64,000 bases of DNA from Pseudomonas fluorescens. GTDB lineage: Bacteria > Pseudomonadota > Gammaproteobacteria > Pseudomonadales > Pseudomonadaceae. A model generated the notes under the pieces. The model ran no database searches. It was not told the DNA's origin and saw only the letters and a program-made list of their open reading frames with translations. The position numbers were made by a program, and so were the translations under genes. The stretch is taken from contig LR782234.1 in NCBI GenBank assembly GCA_902825215.1, positions 2,356,001 through 2,420,000 on the forward strand, in the 5' to 3' direction. Below, one piece after another: positions 8,243-17,825 of this stretch. Each line of letters starts with the position of its first letter. Within the stretch, counting starts at the first letter, position 1.

Positions 8243-8965
8243 CTATTTCACCTGCCCCCGATCAAACCACTCCAGCGCCGTGCGCCAGATGCAGATACCC
8301 AGAAAATAAGCCGACATGAGCAGCCACACACCCATGACCATCGGGTTGATCTGCGGATGGTTAAGCACCAGGGAAAGGCTGCACAGCAGCCAAATCGCAG
8401 TGACGGCGATGTTGATCGGCATGAACCGGCGTACGCGGAAGGGGTGGAGGAATTTCATCCGGGTGACGGTTAGCAGCGCCAGGCCGATCACGGTGAGGAA
8501 GGTGATCCACGGTCCCGGGCCGATGATGTACAGGCACAGCGCGACCACGTTCCAGGCCGCCGGGAAGCCGACGAAGTAGTTGTCTTTGCTTTTCATGTTG
8601 ACGTTGCAGAAGCAGAACAGCGACGACACCAGAATCAGCGATACCGTCAGCAGCAAGGTGTAGTCGGGCAAGGGGATGTAGCGATAGATGAACAGCGCCG
8701 GGATGAAGACGTAGGTCAGGTAATCGATCACCAGGTCGAGGATCGAGCCGTCGAAGCTCGGTAGCACCGATTGCACGTTGACCTTGCGCGCCAGTGCGCC
8801 GTCGAGGCCGTCGACGATCAGCGCCACGCCCAGCCACATCAGGCAGTGGGTGGGCTGGTTTTCCAGCAGGGCGAGGGTCGCCAGAAATGCGGTGACCACG
8901 CCAGTCGCGGTGAAACCATGGGCGCCCCATGCTTTGAGCCTGGCGATGTGTATGGTCGATATCAC
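8243..8965 (-). CDS. pcs: Phosphatidylcholine synthase
   Basis: Pcs condenses CDP-diacylglycerol with choline to make phosphatidylcholine in the inner membrane. The 240-aa protein shows the CDP-alcohol phosphotransferase motif DGxxAR...G...D...D as DGLDGALARKVN...FDGSILDLVIDY and about eight hydrophobic segments. The length fits Pcs (~240 aa). I chose the GTG at 8965 (protein starting ISTIHIARLKAWGAHG) because GGAG lies 9 nt before it. An in-frame start at 9004 would add 13 residues unlike the family. Phosphatidylcholine in Pseudomonas is associated with host-interacting and choline-using strains. Confidence 0.88.
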   Translation of the reverse strand: MISTIHIARLKAWGAHGFTATGVVTAFLATLALLENQPTHCLMWLGVALIVDGLDGALARKVNVQSVLPSFDGSILDLVIDYLTYVFIPALFIYRYIPLPDYTLLLTVSLILVSSLFCFCNVNMKSKDNYFVGFPAAWNVVALCLYIIGPGPWITFLTVIGLALLTVTRMKFLHPFRVRRFMPINIAVTAIWLLCSLSLVLNHPQINPMVMGVWLLMSAYFLGICIWRTALEWFDRGQVK

Positions 8966-9219
8966 GGGAGCGTTCTCCAGAAAGTGCAGCTGGCCGGGTG
9001 TCACCCTTGCAAGGGCGCCGGCGAACCGGGTCGGGGTTGCAGCTATCGACCGGTTTGGCCGGGATAAGGTTCACGCACCATCAATCTTAGCCGGGCGATG
9101 AAAAAATTCCTCGACTGGCGTGGCCAGACGTCGAGTGTCAGCCAAACGGTGCTGGCGCTGCGGCTGGTGGGGTCTATCGTTGCCTGACGCAGTCACGGCC
9201 AATGCTTGAGGATGACGTC

Positions 9220-9981
9220 ATGAACACCAGCGATTTGCTCGAACAACTGTTGCGGGGCCAGGCCTCGGGGCAACAGTCCACGGGGGCGTCTGCCGGAGAG
9301 GGTCTGGGTGGGCTCGGTGGTTTGCTTGGCGGGCTGTTGGGCGGCGGTCAGGCCGGTGGCGGTGGAGCGGCGGCATCCGGCGGGCTCGGCGGGTTGGGTG
9401 GATTGCTCGGAGGCTTGCTCGGCGGTGGCGGTGGCGGATTGGGCGGTGCTTTGGGCGGGGCGCTGGGGGGCGGCAGTCGCAGTCGTTCCGGCGGCACTAA
9501 TTACGCAGCACTGGCATCGCTGGGGATGATGGCGTACCAGGCTTATCAGGCCTGGCAACGCAGCCAGGCCAGCGCGGCGCCACAGCAGATTCCGCAGACG
9601 GCCGATCTGCTCGCTGGCCCGCAAATCGAAGAGCACAGCCACGCGGTGTTGCGTGCGTTGATTGCGGCGGCCAAGGCTGACGGTGAAATTGATCCTCGTG
9701 AGCAGCAGATGATTGAAGAGCAGATCGGCAAATGCACAGATGATCGACAATTGCAGCAATGGTTCGCTGATGAAATCTCGAAACCACTGGATGTGTCCGA
9801 AGTCGCACAGGCGGCGAAGGGAGATGAAGCGGTTGCCGCAGAAATGTATTTGCTCAGCGTAATCCTTGTAGACGACCAACAAAACGCCGAGCGCAGCTAC
9901 CTCGACGAACTCGCCGCCGCCCTCAACATCGACCCCGATCTGCAAGTGCATCTGGAAGCACAGGCCAAAGGTCAGGCCTGA
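9220..9981 (+). CDS. DUF533 / TerB-like protein with Gly-rich region
   Basis: The 253-aa protein starts at ATG 9220 behind GAGG. Residues ~25-95 are extremely glycine/leucine-rich (repeated GGLGGLLGGLLGGG), followed by a short polar-aromatic stretch (AYQAYQAWQRSQ). From ~145 comes a TerB-like helical domain (LRALIAAAKADGEIDPREQQ, AAEMYLLSVILVDD). DUF533 proteins such as E. coli YebE are predicted inner-membrane proteins; tellurite annotations are by fold only. Role unknown. Confidence 0.8.
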   Translation: MNTSDLLEQLLRGQASGQQSTGASAGEGLGGLGGLLGGLLGGGQAGGGGAAASGGLGGLGGLLGGLLGGGGGGLGGALGGALGGGSRSRSGGTNYAALASLGMMAYQAYQAWQRSQASAAPQQIPQTADLLAGPQIEEHSHAVLRALIAAAKADGEIDPREQQMIEEQIGKCTDDRQLQQWFADEISKPLDVSEVAQAAKGDEAVAAEMYLLSVILVDDQQNAERSYLDELAAALNIDPDLQVHLEAQAKGQA

Positions 9982-10115
9982 GCAAAAAGCCAAAACCCGC
10001 CGACAATCAAAGCCCTTGGCGCTCCATCCGTCCGGGGCTTTTTCAGCTCGATTGAATTTTTCTCACGGCGCATCGCTCTTCTGCATAACAGAGCCAGTCT
10101 GCAATCGGTGCGCCC

Positions 10116-12749
10116 ATGAACAGGAATCTCGACGACTACAACCGCATGCGCGATTTTTCCGCGACTTCGGAACCGGCCGCGGTAAAACGCTCCGGCCGTA
10201 AAACCGCCAAGGATCACGCCTTGCAGTTCTGCATACAGAAGCACGACGCTTCGCACCTGCACTACGATTTTCGCCTCGAACTCGACGGCGCCCTCAAGAG
10301 CTGGGCGGTGCCGAAAGGGCCGTCGCTGGATCCCAAGGTCAAGCGCCTGGCGGTGCACGTCGAAGATCACCCGTTGGATTACGCGACGTTCGAGGGCAGC
10401 ATTCCCGAGGGGCATTACGGCGCAGGCGACGTGATCGTCTGGGATCGCGGCGTGTGGATCCCCCTCGACGATCCGCAAAAGGCCTACGCCAAGGGCCGGC
10501 TCAAATTCGAATTGCAGGGCGAGAAGCTTGGCGGTATATGGAATCTGGTGCGCACGCACATGCCGGGCAAAAAAGAGCAGTGGTTTCTGATCAAGCATCA
10601 GGACAACGCCGCGCGCCCGCAGGATGATTACGACGTTTTGGTTGCCGAACCGGACAGCGTGTTGAGTGAGCGCACGATCGTCGCCAGCCCTAAGAAAACC
10701 GCTGAACAAGCCAAACCGCTAAAAAAGGCCCCGGCGAAACCGCGCAAACAGGCGAGCGGCAAGCTCACTGGCGCACACAAGGCCAAGCTGCCGGCGCAAC
10801 TCAAACCCGAGCTGGCGACGCTGGTCGACAGCGCGCCCGAGGGGCAGTGGAGTTACGAAATCAAGTTCGATGGCTACCGGATCATGGCGCGCATCGAGGG
10901 TGATCAGGTGCAACTGTTCACCCGTAACGGCCATGACTGGACGCACAAACTGCCGCAACAAGCCGAAGCGCTGGCTGCGTTAGGCCTGGAGTCGGCATGG
11001 CTCGACGGCGAAATGATCGTCGCCAACGAGCAGGGCGTGCCGGATTTTCAGGCGTTGCAAAACGCTTTTGAAGTCGGGCGCAGCGGCAACATCGTTTATT
11101 ACCTGTTCGATTTGCCCTATCTCAACGGCGTCGATCTGCGCGAAGTCGCGGTCGAGGAACGGCGTGCCGCGTTGGCGACCATTCTCGGTTCGCAGAAAAG
11201 CCAATTGCTGCGCTTTTCCGAAGCTTTCGAAGAGACCCCGGACGCGCTGCTCAACAGTGCCTGCCAGATGCAAATGGAAGGCTTGATCGGCAAGCGTCTC
11301 GGTTCGCCTTACGTGTCTCGGCGCAGCAGCGACTGGATCAAGCTCAAGTGCAAACACCGCCAGGAATTCGTGATCGTCGGTTACACCGATCCGAAAGGTG
11401 CGCGCAGTGCCTTCGGCGCCTTGCTGCTCGGCCTGCATGATAGTGACAGCGGCGAGTTGCGCTACGCCGGCAAGGTCGGCACCGGGTTCAACGAAACCAC
11501 GCTGAAAAGCATTTTGGCGCAACTCAAACCGTTGCATGCCAAAAGCGCGGCGGTGGTCAATCCGCCCAGCGGCTTTGAGGCCAAAGGTGTGCATTGGCTC
11601 AAGCCTAAATTGCTGGCAGAAGTGGCGTTTGCCGAGATGACCAAGGACGGCTCGGTGCGCCACGCCGTGTTCCATGGCCTGCGTAACGACAAACCGGCCA
11701 AAGCCATCACTGAGGAGCGAGCGAAGCCTGTGAAGACTGTCGAGAGTGAAACTGCCGAGAAAAAACCGACGAAAAAAGCCGCTGCCAGCAAGGCTTCGAG
11801 CAAGGCTGCGAACAAAAAAGCCGCGGCGAGCAAAACCGAAAGCGCGCCGTCGCAAGCGAACCTGGCCAACGGCAAAGTGCGTATCACCCACCCGGACCGG
11901 GTGATCGACGCGGTCAGCGGCACCACGAAAATGCAGCTCGCCGAGTATTACGCCAGCGTCGCCGAATACATTCTGCCGCACCTCAAGGATCGCCCGGTGG
12001 CACTGGTCCGCGCCCCGGACGGGATCGCCGGCGAACTGTTCTTCCAGAAAAACGCCGAGCGCCTGGCAATCCCCGGCATCAGTACGCTCGACAAGGACGT
12101 CACCGGGCAGCCGGTGATGATGATCAACAGTGCCGAAGCGCTGATTGGCGCGGTGCAGATGAGCACGGTCGAATTGCACACCTGGAACGCCACCCAAACC
12201 GATCTGGACAAGCCCGACCGCTTCGTCCTCGACCTCGACCCGGACCCGGCGTTGCCCTGGAAAAGCATGGTCGAAGCCACGGCGCTGACGTTGACCGTGC
12301 TTGATGAACTGGGGCTCAAGGCATTCCTGAAAACCAGCGGTGGCAAAGGGATTCACCTGGTCGTGCCGCTGACTCGCAAGCACGGCTGGGACGAGGTCAA
12401 GGATTTCAGCCACGCCATCGTCAGCCATATGGCCAAGCTGTTGCCGGACCGTTTTTCAGCGGTGTCCGGGCCGAAAAACCGCGTCGGCAAGATCTTTATC
12501 GATTACCTGCGCAACGGTCTGGGCGCCACCACCATTTGTACTTACGCGGCACGCGCGCGTGAAGGCATGCCGGTGTCCGTGCCGGTTTTCCGCGAGGAAG
12601 TGGCGGAGATCAAGGGTGGCAATCACTGGAATATTCATAACGTCCACGAGCGCCTGGCCGAGGTCGGTGAAGAGCCGTGGGCGCAGATGAAGAAAACCCG
12701 CCAGACCATCACCGCGCAGATGCGCAAACGCGTCGGCATGAAAAAATGA
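10116..12749 (+). CDS. ligD: DNA ligase D (multifunctional NHEJ ligase)
   Basis: This 877-aa enzyme repairs double-strand breaks with Ku. Domains in order: 3'-phosphoesterase (~35-190; HLHYDFRLELDG), ATP-dependent ligase (~225-525; nucleotidyl Lys250 in YEIKFDGYR), a Lys/Ala-rich linker (~545-580), and the archaeo-eukaryotic primase-type polymerase (~590-877; catalytic DLDPD near 706, TSGGKGIHLVVP). All three active sites are present and length matches Pseudomonas LigD (~840-880). No ku gene lies in the window, so its partner is encoded elsewhere. The start has no strong ribosome-binding site. Confidence 0.95.
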   Translation: MNRNLDDYNRMRDFSATSEPAAVKRSGRKTAKDHALQFCIQKHDASHLHYDFRLELDGALKSWAVPKGPSLDPKVKRLAVHVEDHPLDYATFEGSIPEGHYGAGDVIVWDRGVWIPLDDPQKAYAKGRLKFELQGEKLGGIWNLVRTHMPGKKEQWFLIKHQDNAARPQDDYDVLVAEPDSVLSERTIVASPKKTAEQAKPLKKAPAKPRKQASGKLTGAHKAKLPAQLKPELATLVDSAPEGQWSYEIKFDGYRIMARIEGDQVQLFTRNGHDWTHKLPQQAEALAALGLESAWLDGEMIVANEQGVPDFQALQNAFEVGRSGNIVYYLFDLPYLNGVDLREVAVEERRAALATILGSQKSQLLRFSEAFEETPDALLNSACQMQMEGLIGKRLGSPYVSRRSSDWIKLKCKHRQEFVIVGYTDPKGARSAFGALLLGLHDSDSGELRYAGKVGTGFNETTLKSILAQLKPLHAKSAAVVNPPSGFEAKGVHWLKPKLLAEVAFAEMTKDGSVRHAVFHGLRNDKPAKAITEERAKPVKTVESETAEKKPTKKAAASKASSKAANKKAAASKTESAPSQANLANGKVRITHPDRVIDAVSGTTKMQLAEYYASVAEYILPHLKDRPVALVRAPDGIAGELFFQKNAERLAIPGISTLDKDVTGQPVMMINSAEALIGAVQMSTVELHTWNATQTDLDKPDRFVLDLDPDPALPWKSMVEATALTLTVLDELGLKAFLKTSGGKGIHLVVPLTRKHGWDEVKDFSHAIVSHMAKLLPDRFSAVSGPKNRVGKIFIDYLRNGLGATTICTYAARAREGMPVSVPVFREEVAEIKGGNHWNIHNVHERLAEVGEEPWAQMKKTRQTITAQMRKRVGMKK

Positions 12750-13163
12750 TCAGGCGTCGCGCAGCAAGTCGTAGGCGTTGAGCAGTTCGAAGGCGATCGC
12801 CGGGTTGTTGTTCAGGCCTCGGCGAATCGCCGTCGAAATGGCTTTGCGGGTTTTGCGGCATAGCCCCGGCAGATCGTCGATTTCGATGTCGATGCCGAGC
12901 ATGGTCCGGACCTCGTGAAAGCCCGGGGAGACTTCAACGCGGACACCCAACTGCTCATACATGCGTTTTTGCAGGTGGCGCAAATCGTTGAGGTCCTTGA
13001 GTTGCTCAAGGCGCGCCAGCAGGACTTTCTCTTCGTTGCGGGTCAGGCGCAGGATGCGCAAATCCGCGCCGGGCGTGTCCAGCAACGGGTCGCGCCCGCA
13101 AACGCAGGCGCCGGGTGGGCAAGGGGAGCGCAAGGGCGCGGTGGTCGTCATGGCCTCCATCAT
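12750..13163 (-). CDS. Conserved hypothetical protein with N-terminal CPPGACVC motif
   Basis: 137 aa, convergent with ligD and abutting its stop. Near the N-terminus is a cysteine cluster C-P-P-G-A-C-V-C-G-R that could bind a metal. The rest is charged and helical (TRNEEKVLLARLEQLKDLND, LPGLCRKTRKAISTAIRRGL). I recognise it as a widespread Pseudomonas protein but know no function. The start is uncertain: tandem ATGs at 13163/13160 or an ATG at 13151 whose GGAGG is only 2 nt away. Confidence 0.65.
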   Translation of the reverse strand: MMEAMTTTAPLRSPCPPGACVCGRDPLLDTPGADLRILRLTRNEEKVLLARLEQLKDLNDLRHLQKRMYEQLGVRVEVSPGFHEVRTMLGIDIEIDDLPGLCRKTRKAISTAIRRGLNNNPAIAFELLNAYDLLRDA

Positions 13164-13231
13164 AGAGGCCGTCGGACCGTTTTGCCTATGTGCGTGAGGC
13201 CGCCGTCCATCGGCCGCCGTCTTCCTGAAAA

Positions 13232-13546
13232 CTAAGGTTTCAGGCCTTCGTAATGCACCAGAATCGCGTTGGCGAGATCTTCATCGCTGGCGTTGAGGCC
13301 TGGGTTGTCCTGGCGCACCTGCTGCAGCACCGATTCAAGATAAACCCCACGGATGGCCCCGCCACTGGCGACGAATGCAGACACGTCGTCACGGGCTGGA
13401 ATGACCATCTTGTCATCCTTGAAGGTCGAGTACAGCGACGCGGAAACACCGGCCGAGGTGGCGACATCGCCCGCATCGACACGGGCCAGCGCCGAACCGA
13501 CCGGCAGGCAAAGGAGTAGAGATGAAACGAGCACTAACTTGCGCAT
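13232..13546 (-). CDS. Secreted DUF2388 protein
   Basis: 104 aa, starting at ATG 13546 with GGAGGAA 7 nt upstream. A clear signal peptide (MRKLVLVSSLLLCLPVGSALA) precedes the DUF2388 pattern: TSAGVSASLYSTFKDDKMV, ARDDVSAFVASGGAIRG, LNASDEDLANAILVHYE. These small periplasmic proteins are common in Pseudomonas; function unknown. Longer upstream frames are artefacts. Confidence 0.85.
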   Translation of the reverse strand: MRKLVLVSSLLLCLPVGSALARVDAGDVATSAGVSASLYSTFKDDKMVIPARDDVSAFVASGGAIRGVYLESVLQQVRQDNPGLNASDEDLANAILVHYEGLKP

Positions 13547-13709
13547 GACGGTGTTCCTCCGAAGGCGCGAAGCAAAAGGGAAGGGACTACATAACGTCAG
13601 AGATGATCGGCGCGCGGGAGTTCCGTGAGCAGCGAAAACGCAGCGGCAAGGAACCGGGGAAAACGGCGAAAGGTCTACCGCTTGCCCGTATTGTTTGAGA
13701 GTCGACTTG

Positions 13710-14363
13710 ATGCTCCTCAGAGTCAGCGACAACGTTACCCGCCCCGCAGATACGCGAATCGAAGCCGCCTTGCTAGGCGGATTCGTCCTTCTGGCCATCG
13801 CTCTCGGCATAGCCCCGCGAAGCCGCGTCGACTGGCTGCTGGAAAATGTGCTGGCCGTGGCGCTGGTGTTGACCCTGGTGCTGGCGCATCGGCGGTTTCG
13901 CTTGTCGTCCTTGTCGCTGGTGATGATCTTCGCCTTTTTGTGCATCCATGAAGTCGGCTCGCATTACACCTATTCGCGGGTGCCCTACGATCAATGGAGC
14001 ACGCTGCTGACCGGCGTCAGCGTCAACAAGGTTCTGGGCCTGGAACGCAATCACTATGATCGGCTGGTGCACCTGAGCTACGGATTACTGATGGTCTGGC
14101 CGATGCGCGAAGTGCTGCTGCGCCTGACCCCGTTGCGCGGCGCCTGGCTGGTGCTGATGACCTTGAATGTGGTGCTGGCGACCTCGGCGTTGTACGAATT
14201 GATCGAGTGGGTCGGCGGCGCTTATCTGGGCGATGACACCGGGCAGGCGTTCGTCGGCGCGCAGAACGATCCCTGGGACTCGCAGAAGGACATGGCCCTG
14301 GCGCTGGTCGGCGCCGGGCTGTCCTTGCTGATATTGGCAGGCGGGCGTCGAGCGCCGCGTTGA
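13710..14363 (+). CDS. DUF2238 (YjdF-like) inner-membrane protein
   Basis: The 217-aa protein has about six hydrophobic segments and the DUF2238 landmarks HEVGSHYTYSRVPYD, NHYDRLVHLSYGLL, ALYELIEWVGG and DPWDSQKDM. The His/Glu/Asp residues cluster at the membrane edges. ATG 13710 is preferred, with GAGAG about 8 nt before; a TTG at 13695 is the alternative. Function of the family is unknown. Confidence 0.85.
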   Translation: MLLRVSDNVTRPADTRIEAALLGGFVLLAIALGIAPRSRVDWLLENVLAVALVLTLVLAHRRFRLSSLSLVMIFAFLCIHEVGSHYTYSRVPYDQWSTLLTGVSVNKVLGLERNHYDRLVHLSYGLLMVWPMREVLLRLTPLRGAWLVLMTLNVVLATSALYELIEWVGGAYLGDDTGQAFVGAQNDPWDSQKDMALALVGAGLSLLILAGGRRAPR

Positions 14364-14367
14364 GCCG

Positions 14368-14889
14368 TCAGATCACTCCGCAGGCCATGCGATCGCCGCC
14401 ACCGCCCAGTGGCTTGGGCATGTCGGCGTGGTTGTCGCCGCCGGCGTGAATCATCAGGGCGTGGCCCTTGATCTCGGAGATTTTCTTCAGACGCGGGGCC
14501 AGCACCGGATAATTGGCGACACCGTCAGCCGTCACATACACCGCCGGCAGATCACCCAGGTGTCCGTCGGCGTAGGGACCAAGGTGCTTGCCGGTTTTCG
14601 CCGGATCGAAATGACCGCCAGCGGCCAGTGCCGCGCCTTTCACCCCATCCTTCATGCCCGCTTCGCAGCTGCCGTTTTCATGCACGTGAAAACCGTGAAT
14701 GCCGGCCGGCAGGGATTTCAGCTCGGGCGAAAACAGCAGCCCATAAGGCGTCTCGCTGACAGTGACCGAGCCGATCGCCTGCGGCGCACCGTCGGCGCTG
14801 ACCAGATTGATTGCGACTTTTTCCGTTGCTGCCTGTGCGGTGCCCAACGTTAGGGTACCGAGCAGGCCAAACCACAGTGCGCGTTTCAT
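14368..14889 (-). CDS. sodC: Periplasmic Cu/Zn superoxide dismutase
   Basis: SodC dismutates superoxide in the periplasm. The 173-aa precursor starts at ATG 14889 behind AAGGA, with a signal peptide ending TAQA/AT. Copper ligands appear in [13 protein letters not shown], the bridging and zinc residues in [23 protein letters not shown], and the final copper His and Arg regions in [29 protein letters not shown]. The disulfide cysteines are present. It is convergent with the DUF2238 gene. Confidence 0.93.
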   Translation of the reverse strand: MKRALWFGLLGTLTLGTAQAATEKVAINLVSADGAPQAIGSVTVSETPYGLLFSPELKSLPAGIHGFHVHENGSCEAGMKDGVKGAALAAGGHFDPAKTGKHLGPYADGHLGDLPAVYVTADGVANYPVLAPRLKKISEIKGHALMIHAGGDNHADMPKPLGGGGDRMACGVI

Positions 14890-15132
14890 AAGCATTTCCT
14901 TCAGCTGCATGAATGTTCGAAGCGATGGAGTCATAGCCTGCCAGCGTTAACCGGCGATGAAGGCGCGATCCATCGGCGCTGCAGCGTGTGACTGGCCGCT
15001 CGCTGGAAAAGTTTTGCCGGATTCAAGTCGCGGCTGACATCAGCCGATACGCTCTGTGTCGGCAGTTCCATGCAAATAGGCTTAACTGAAATCCGACAAG
15101 CGCAATCCAGCGTGCCCACGGGAGATTCCACG

Positions 15133-16746
15133 GTGTCGATCAAACTGCGTTTGGTGTTGCTGATTGCGACCAGCCTGCTGACGGCGCTGATCGTGAGTCT
15201 GGTCAGTTATGTCGGCAATCTGCGGATGGCCACGGCGGTCAGCGAAAACACGGTAAGCATGAGCGCGCTGCGCAACCACATGGAAGCCGATATGATGCAC
15301 GACGCCCTGCGCGCCGATGTCTATTCGGCGATGTTGGTGGGGCTGGGCAAAAGCACCGGTACGGCGACCGAAGTGCGTGATTCGCTGGCCGAGCACGCCG
15401 GGCATTTTCGTGAAGTGCTGGATGACAATCTGAAACTGCCCATCAACCCGCCGCTGCGCACGGCGCTGGAGCAGATCAAGCCGAGCCTCGACACCTACAT
15501 CAAATCCGCTGAGCAGATTGTCGGCGTGGCGCTGGACAACCCGGAAGCCGCCCAGCAACAACTCGGCGGCTTCAGTGCAGCGTTCAGCCAGCTTGAAGAG
15601 CAAATGGCGACGCTTAGCGAGTTGATCGAAAGCAACACCCGGCAAACCAGCGAGGGCACCGAAGCCGCCATTGGCAATGCCAACCTCGCCCTCGGCGTCG
15701 TGCTGATCGCCAGTCTTTTATTGCTGTTGGTTCAAGGCCGCTGGGTCATCCGCAGCATCACCGGGCCGTTGCAAACCGCCAGTCGCATCGCCGAAAGCAT
15801 CGCCCATGGCAACCTCAGCGAGCCAATTGCCGAGCCCTCTGGCAATGACGAGGCCAGCGTGTTGATACGCACCTTGGCGACCATGCAGCGCGACCTGCGC
15901 AACATGATCGATGTGGTGCGGCGCAACGCTCACGGGGTCAGCGGCATGAGCGAACAGCTCAGCCAGGGTTGCCATCAGGTCGCTGACAGCAGCCAGCAGC
16001 AAAGCGTCGCCGCCGGCACCATGGCCGCAGCCGCGAGCCAGATGACCGCCAGCATCGAAGAAATCACTCGCCACGCCGAGCGCGCGCTGAGCATGGCCAA
16101 TCAGGCCGAGACCCTGGCGAAGGAGGGCGGCGGGGTGATCCACCAGGTGGTCAGCGATATGGATGACATTGCCCGCTCGGCGCAACAGTCGGCGCAGGTC
16201 ATCCGCACGCTGGATCAGGAATCGGAAGCCATCTTCAACATCATCCAGGTGATCAAGAGCATCGCCGACCAGACCAACCTGCTGGCGCTCAACGCCGCGA
16301 TCGAAGCGGCCCGGGCTGGCGAACAGGGCCGCGGGTTTGCCGTGGTCGCAGACGAGGTACGCAGTCTGGCGGCGCGCACCAGTGCCTCGACCCAGGAAAT
16401 CGCCGCGATGGTTGCGCGCATCCAGAACAGCACGCGTGAAGCGGTCAGCAGCATGGAGGCCGGGGTGGCGCAGGTCGACAAAGGCATGGCGGTAACGGCG
16501 GAGGTCGAACGGGCAATCCGTGAAATCCTCGACGCAACCTTGAGCACCACGCAACTGGTCAACGACATCACCCGCACGATCGGCGAGCAGAGCCAGGCTA
16601 GTAATGAAATCGCCCATCAGGTGGAAATGATTGCCGGGATGTCGGAAGGCAACAGCCGGGTGATCGGCCAGACCGCGACGACCACGGACGAGTTGTCGAG
16701 CCTGGCGGGGCAGTTGGCGCAGTCGGTGGATCGGTTTCGCCTTTGA
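15133..16746 (+). CDS. Methyl-accepting chemotaxis protein
   Basis: The 537-aa chemoreceptor has TM1 at ~7-28, a periplasmic four-helix-bundle sensor (~29-190), TM2 at ~191-211, a HAMP domain ([20 protein letters not shown]) and a long cytoplasmic coiled coil. The signalling hairpin is intact ([35 protein letters not shown]). GTG at 15133 behind GGGAG gives a normal short cytoplasmic leader. Ligand unknown; the lone position gives no clue. Confidence 0.92.
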   Translation: MSIKLRLVLLIATSLLTALIVSLVSYVGNLRMATAVSENTVSMSALRNHMEADMMHDALRADVYSAMLVGLGKSTGTATEVRDSLAEHAGHFREVLDDNLKLPINPPLRTALEQIKPSLDTYIKSAEQIVGVALDNPEAAQQQLGGFSAAFSQLEEQMATLSELIESNTRQTSEGTEAAIGNANLALGVVLIASLLLLLVQGRWVIRSITGPLQTASRIAESIAHGNLSEPIAEPSGNDEASVLIRTLATMQRDLRNMIDVVRRNAHGVSGMSEQLSQGCHQVADSSQQQSVAAGTMAAAASQMTASIEEITRHAERALSMANQAETLAKEGGGVIHQVVSDMDDIARSAQQSAQVIRTLDQESEAIFNIIQVIKSIADQTNLLALNAAIEAARAGEQGRGFAVVADEVRSLAARTSASTQEIAAMVARIQNSTREAVSSMEAGVAQVDKGMAVTAEVERAIREILDATLSTTQLVNDITRTIGEQSQASNEIAHQVEMIAGMSEGNSRVIGQTATTTDELSSLAGQLAQSVDRFRL

Positions 16747-16788
16747 GCGTCAGGCGAGTCAGGCGTTTTTGGAGTGCCTGACCCGCCG

Positions 16789-16860
16789 CCTTCGCGAGCA
16801 GGCTCGCTCCCACATTTGAAATGCAATTCCCCTGTGGGAGCGAGCCTGCTCGCGAAGAGG
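16789..16860. repeat. REP pair (inverted)
   Basis: CTTCGCGAGCAGGCTCGCTC (16790-16809) faces its inverse at 16836-16857, between the convergent chemoreceptor and DUF4440 genes. Confidence 0.85.
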
Positions 16861-16898
16861 CCAGCCCGATCAACAAAAATCAGGCTGGATAATCACGA

Positions 16899-17330
16899 TC
16901 AGAACTTGAACGCCTGCCGCCCAATCAGCAACCACTTGCCTTTTTGCTTCTGCCAGATCTGGAAGTTTTCGATCTCGGTCGGCACCACCTCGGTCCCCTT
17001 CAACGCCTGCGCCGAAAAATGGTTGCGCACCAGCGCGGTATCGCCGGACATTGTGATCGTCTGCTTTTGCATTTCCAGGGTCTTGAACGCGCTTCGGCCG
17101 GTTTCGATGTCGGCGATGAATTCTTTCTTGTCCTGAATCTTGCCGCTGGAATGGCCGTAGGTCAGGTTGGGCGCGGTGAGGGCGTTCAGTTCGGCGATAT
17201 CCTTGTGCAGCATCGCCTGTGTCAGATGATCCACGGCCTGGGCGACGTCCTTTTCCGCCGCGGCAGGCGCGGCCATGGCGTAACCATTGAAGGCGCAGAG
17301 AAAGCCGATCAGAAGTCGGGTCTTGGTCAT
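16899..17330 (-). CDS. Secreted DUF4440 / NTF2-like protein
   Basis: 143 aa with a signal peptide (MTKTRLLIGFLCAFNGYAMA, cleavage near AA/PAAAE). The remaining ~120 residues have an NTF2-like (DUF4440) pattern: AVDHLTQAMLHKDIAELNAL, HSSGKIQDKKEFIADIETG, NFQIWQKQKGKWLLIGRQ. Family members form cone-shaped dimers binding small ligands or acting as enzymes; no role can be set here. Confidence 0.8.
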   Translation of the reverse strand: MTKTRLLIGFLCAFNGYAMAAPAAAEKDVAQAVDHLTQAMLHKDIAELNALTAPNLTYGHSSGKIQDKKEFIADIETGRSAFKTLEMQKQTITMSGDTALVRNHFSAQALKGTEVVPTEIENFQIWQKQKGKWLLIGRQAFKF

Positions 17331-17825
17331 TTGCGGTAGTTCCTTGTTGTTATGGGGTTATGACTGGTTCGTCAGTCATCGTACAACGTAGCAGATTATC
17401 CGGCGGTCAGGCAGTAGTTTGCGGCGCTTCGTCTTCCGGCAATAAGCCGAGTGTCAGCAGTCATGTTCCGCCGCTTCCGGCCGATAAACCGCTCGTAGCG
17501 CAAAACGACTTTGAAGTCGGGAACAGACGCGCGGGTTTGCCCTGACGTGATATTCTGCGCGCCAACTTGGTTTGACCTTATTCAGTCAGCGTGCTCGTGG
17601 GTGCGCTGGCAGGATCCCTGTCGCTCAAGTAGCTGAAGCCAATAATGATAAGAAGTCAGTTCAGAAGGGACATCAACTGAGGTCGATGCGGCATGTCGGC
17701 CTTGTGTGCCCACCCGTCAAAATTGAAGTGTGCCGGAATCTGCGACGCCAGCCTGAGCGTCACCCAAGCGGATCGCATGCTGATAACAGAGGCGGGCGGA
17801 AGGCGTTTTATCATAGGTGCAACAG
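17331..17825. other. Intergenic region upstream of mqo
   Basis: About 495 bp without a credible gene. It must hold the divergent promoters for the DUF4440 gene and mqo. A frame at 17572-17841 lacks a ribosome-binding site and overlaps the mqo start. I see no clear palindrome or riboswitch. Confidence 0.4.

Noticed and set aside
9098..9187. 29-codon frame MKKFLDWRGQTSSVS...
   Set aside because: No ribosome-binding site and no recognisable features; could be chance in the gap before the TerB-like gene.
9220..9981. Tellurite resistance determinant
   Set aside because: Only the TerB fold is shared; no terC/terD neighbours, and DUF533 proteins have no proven tellurite role.
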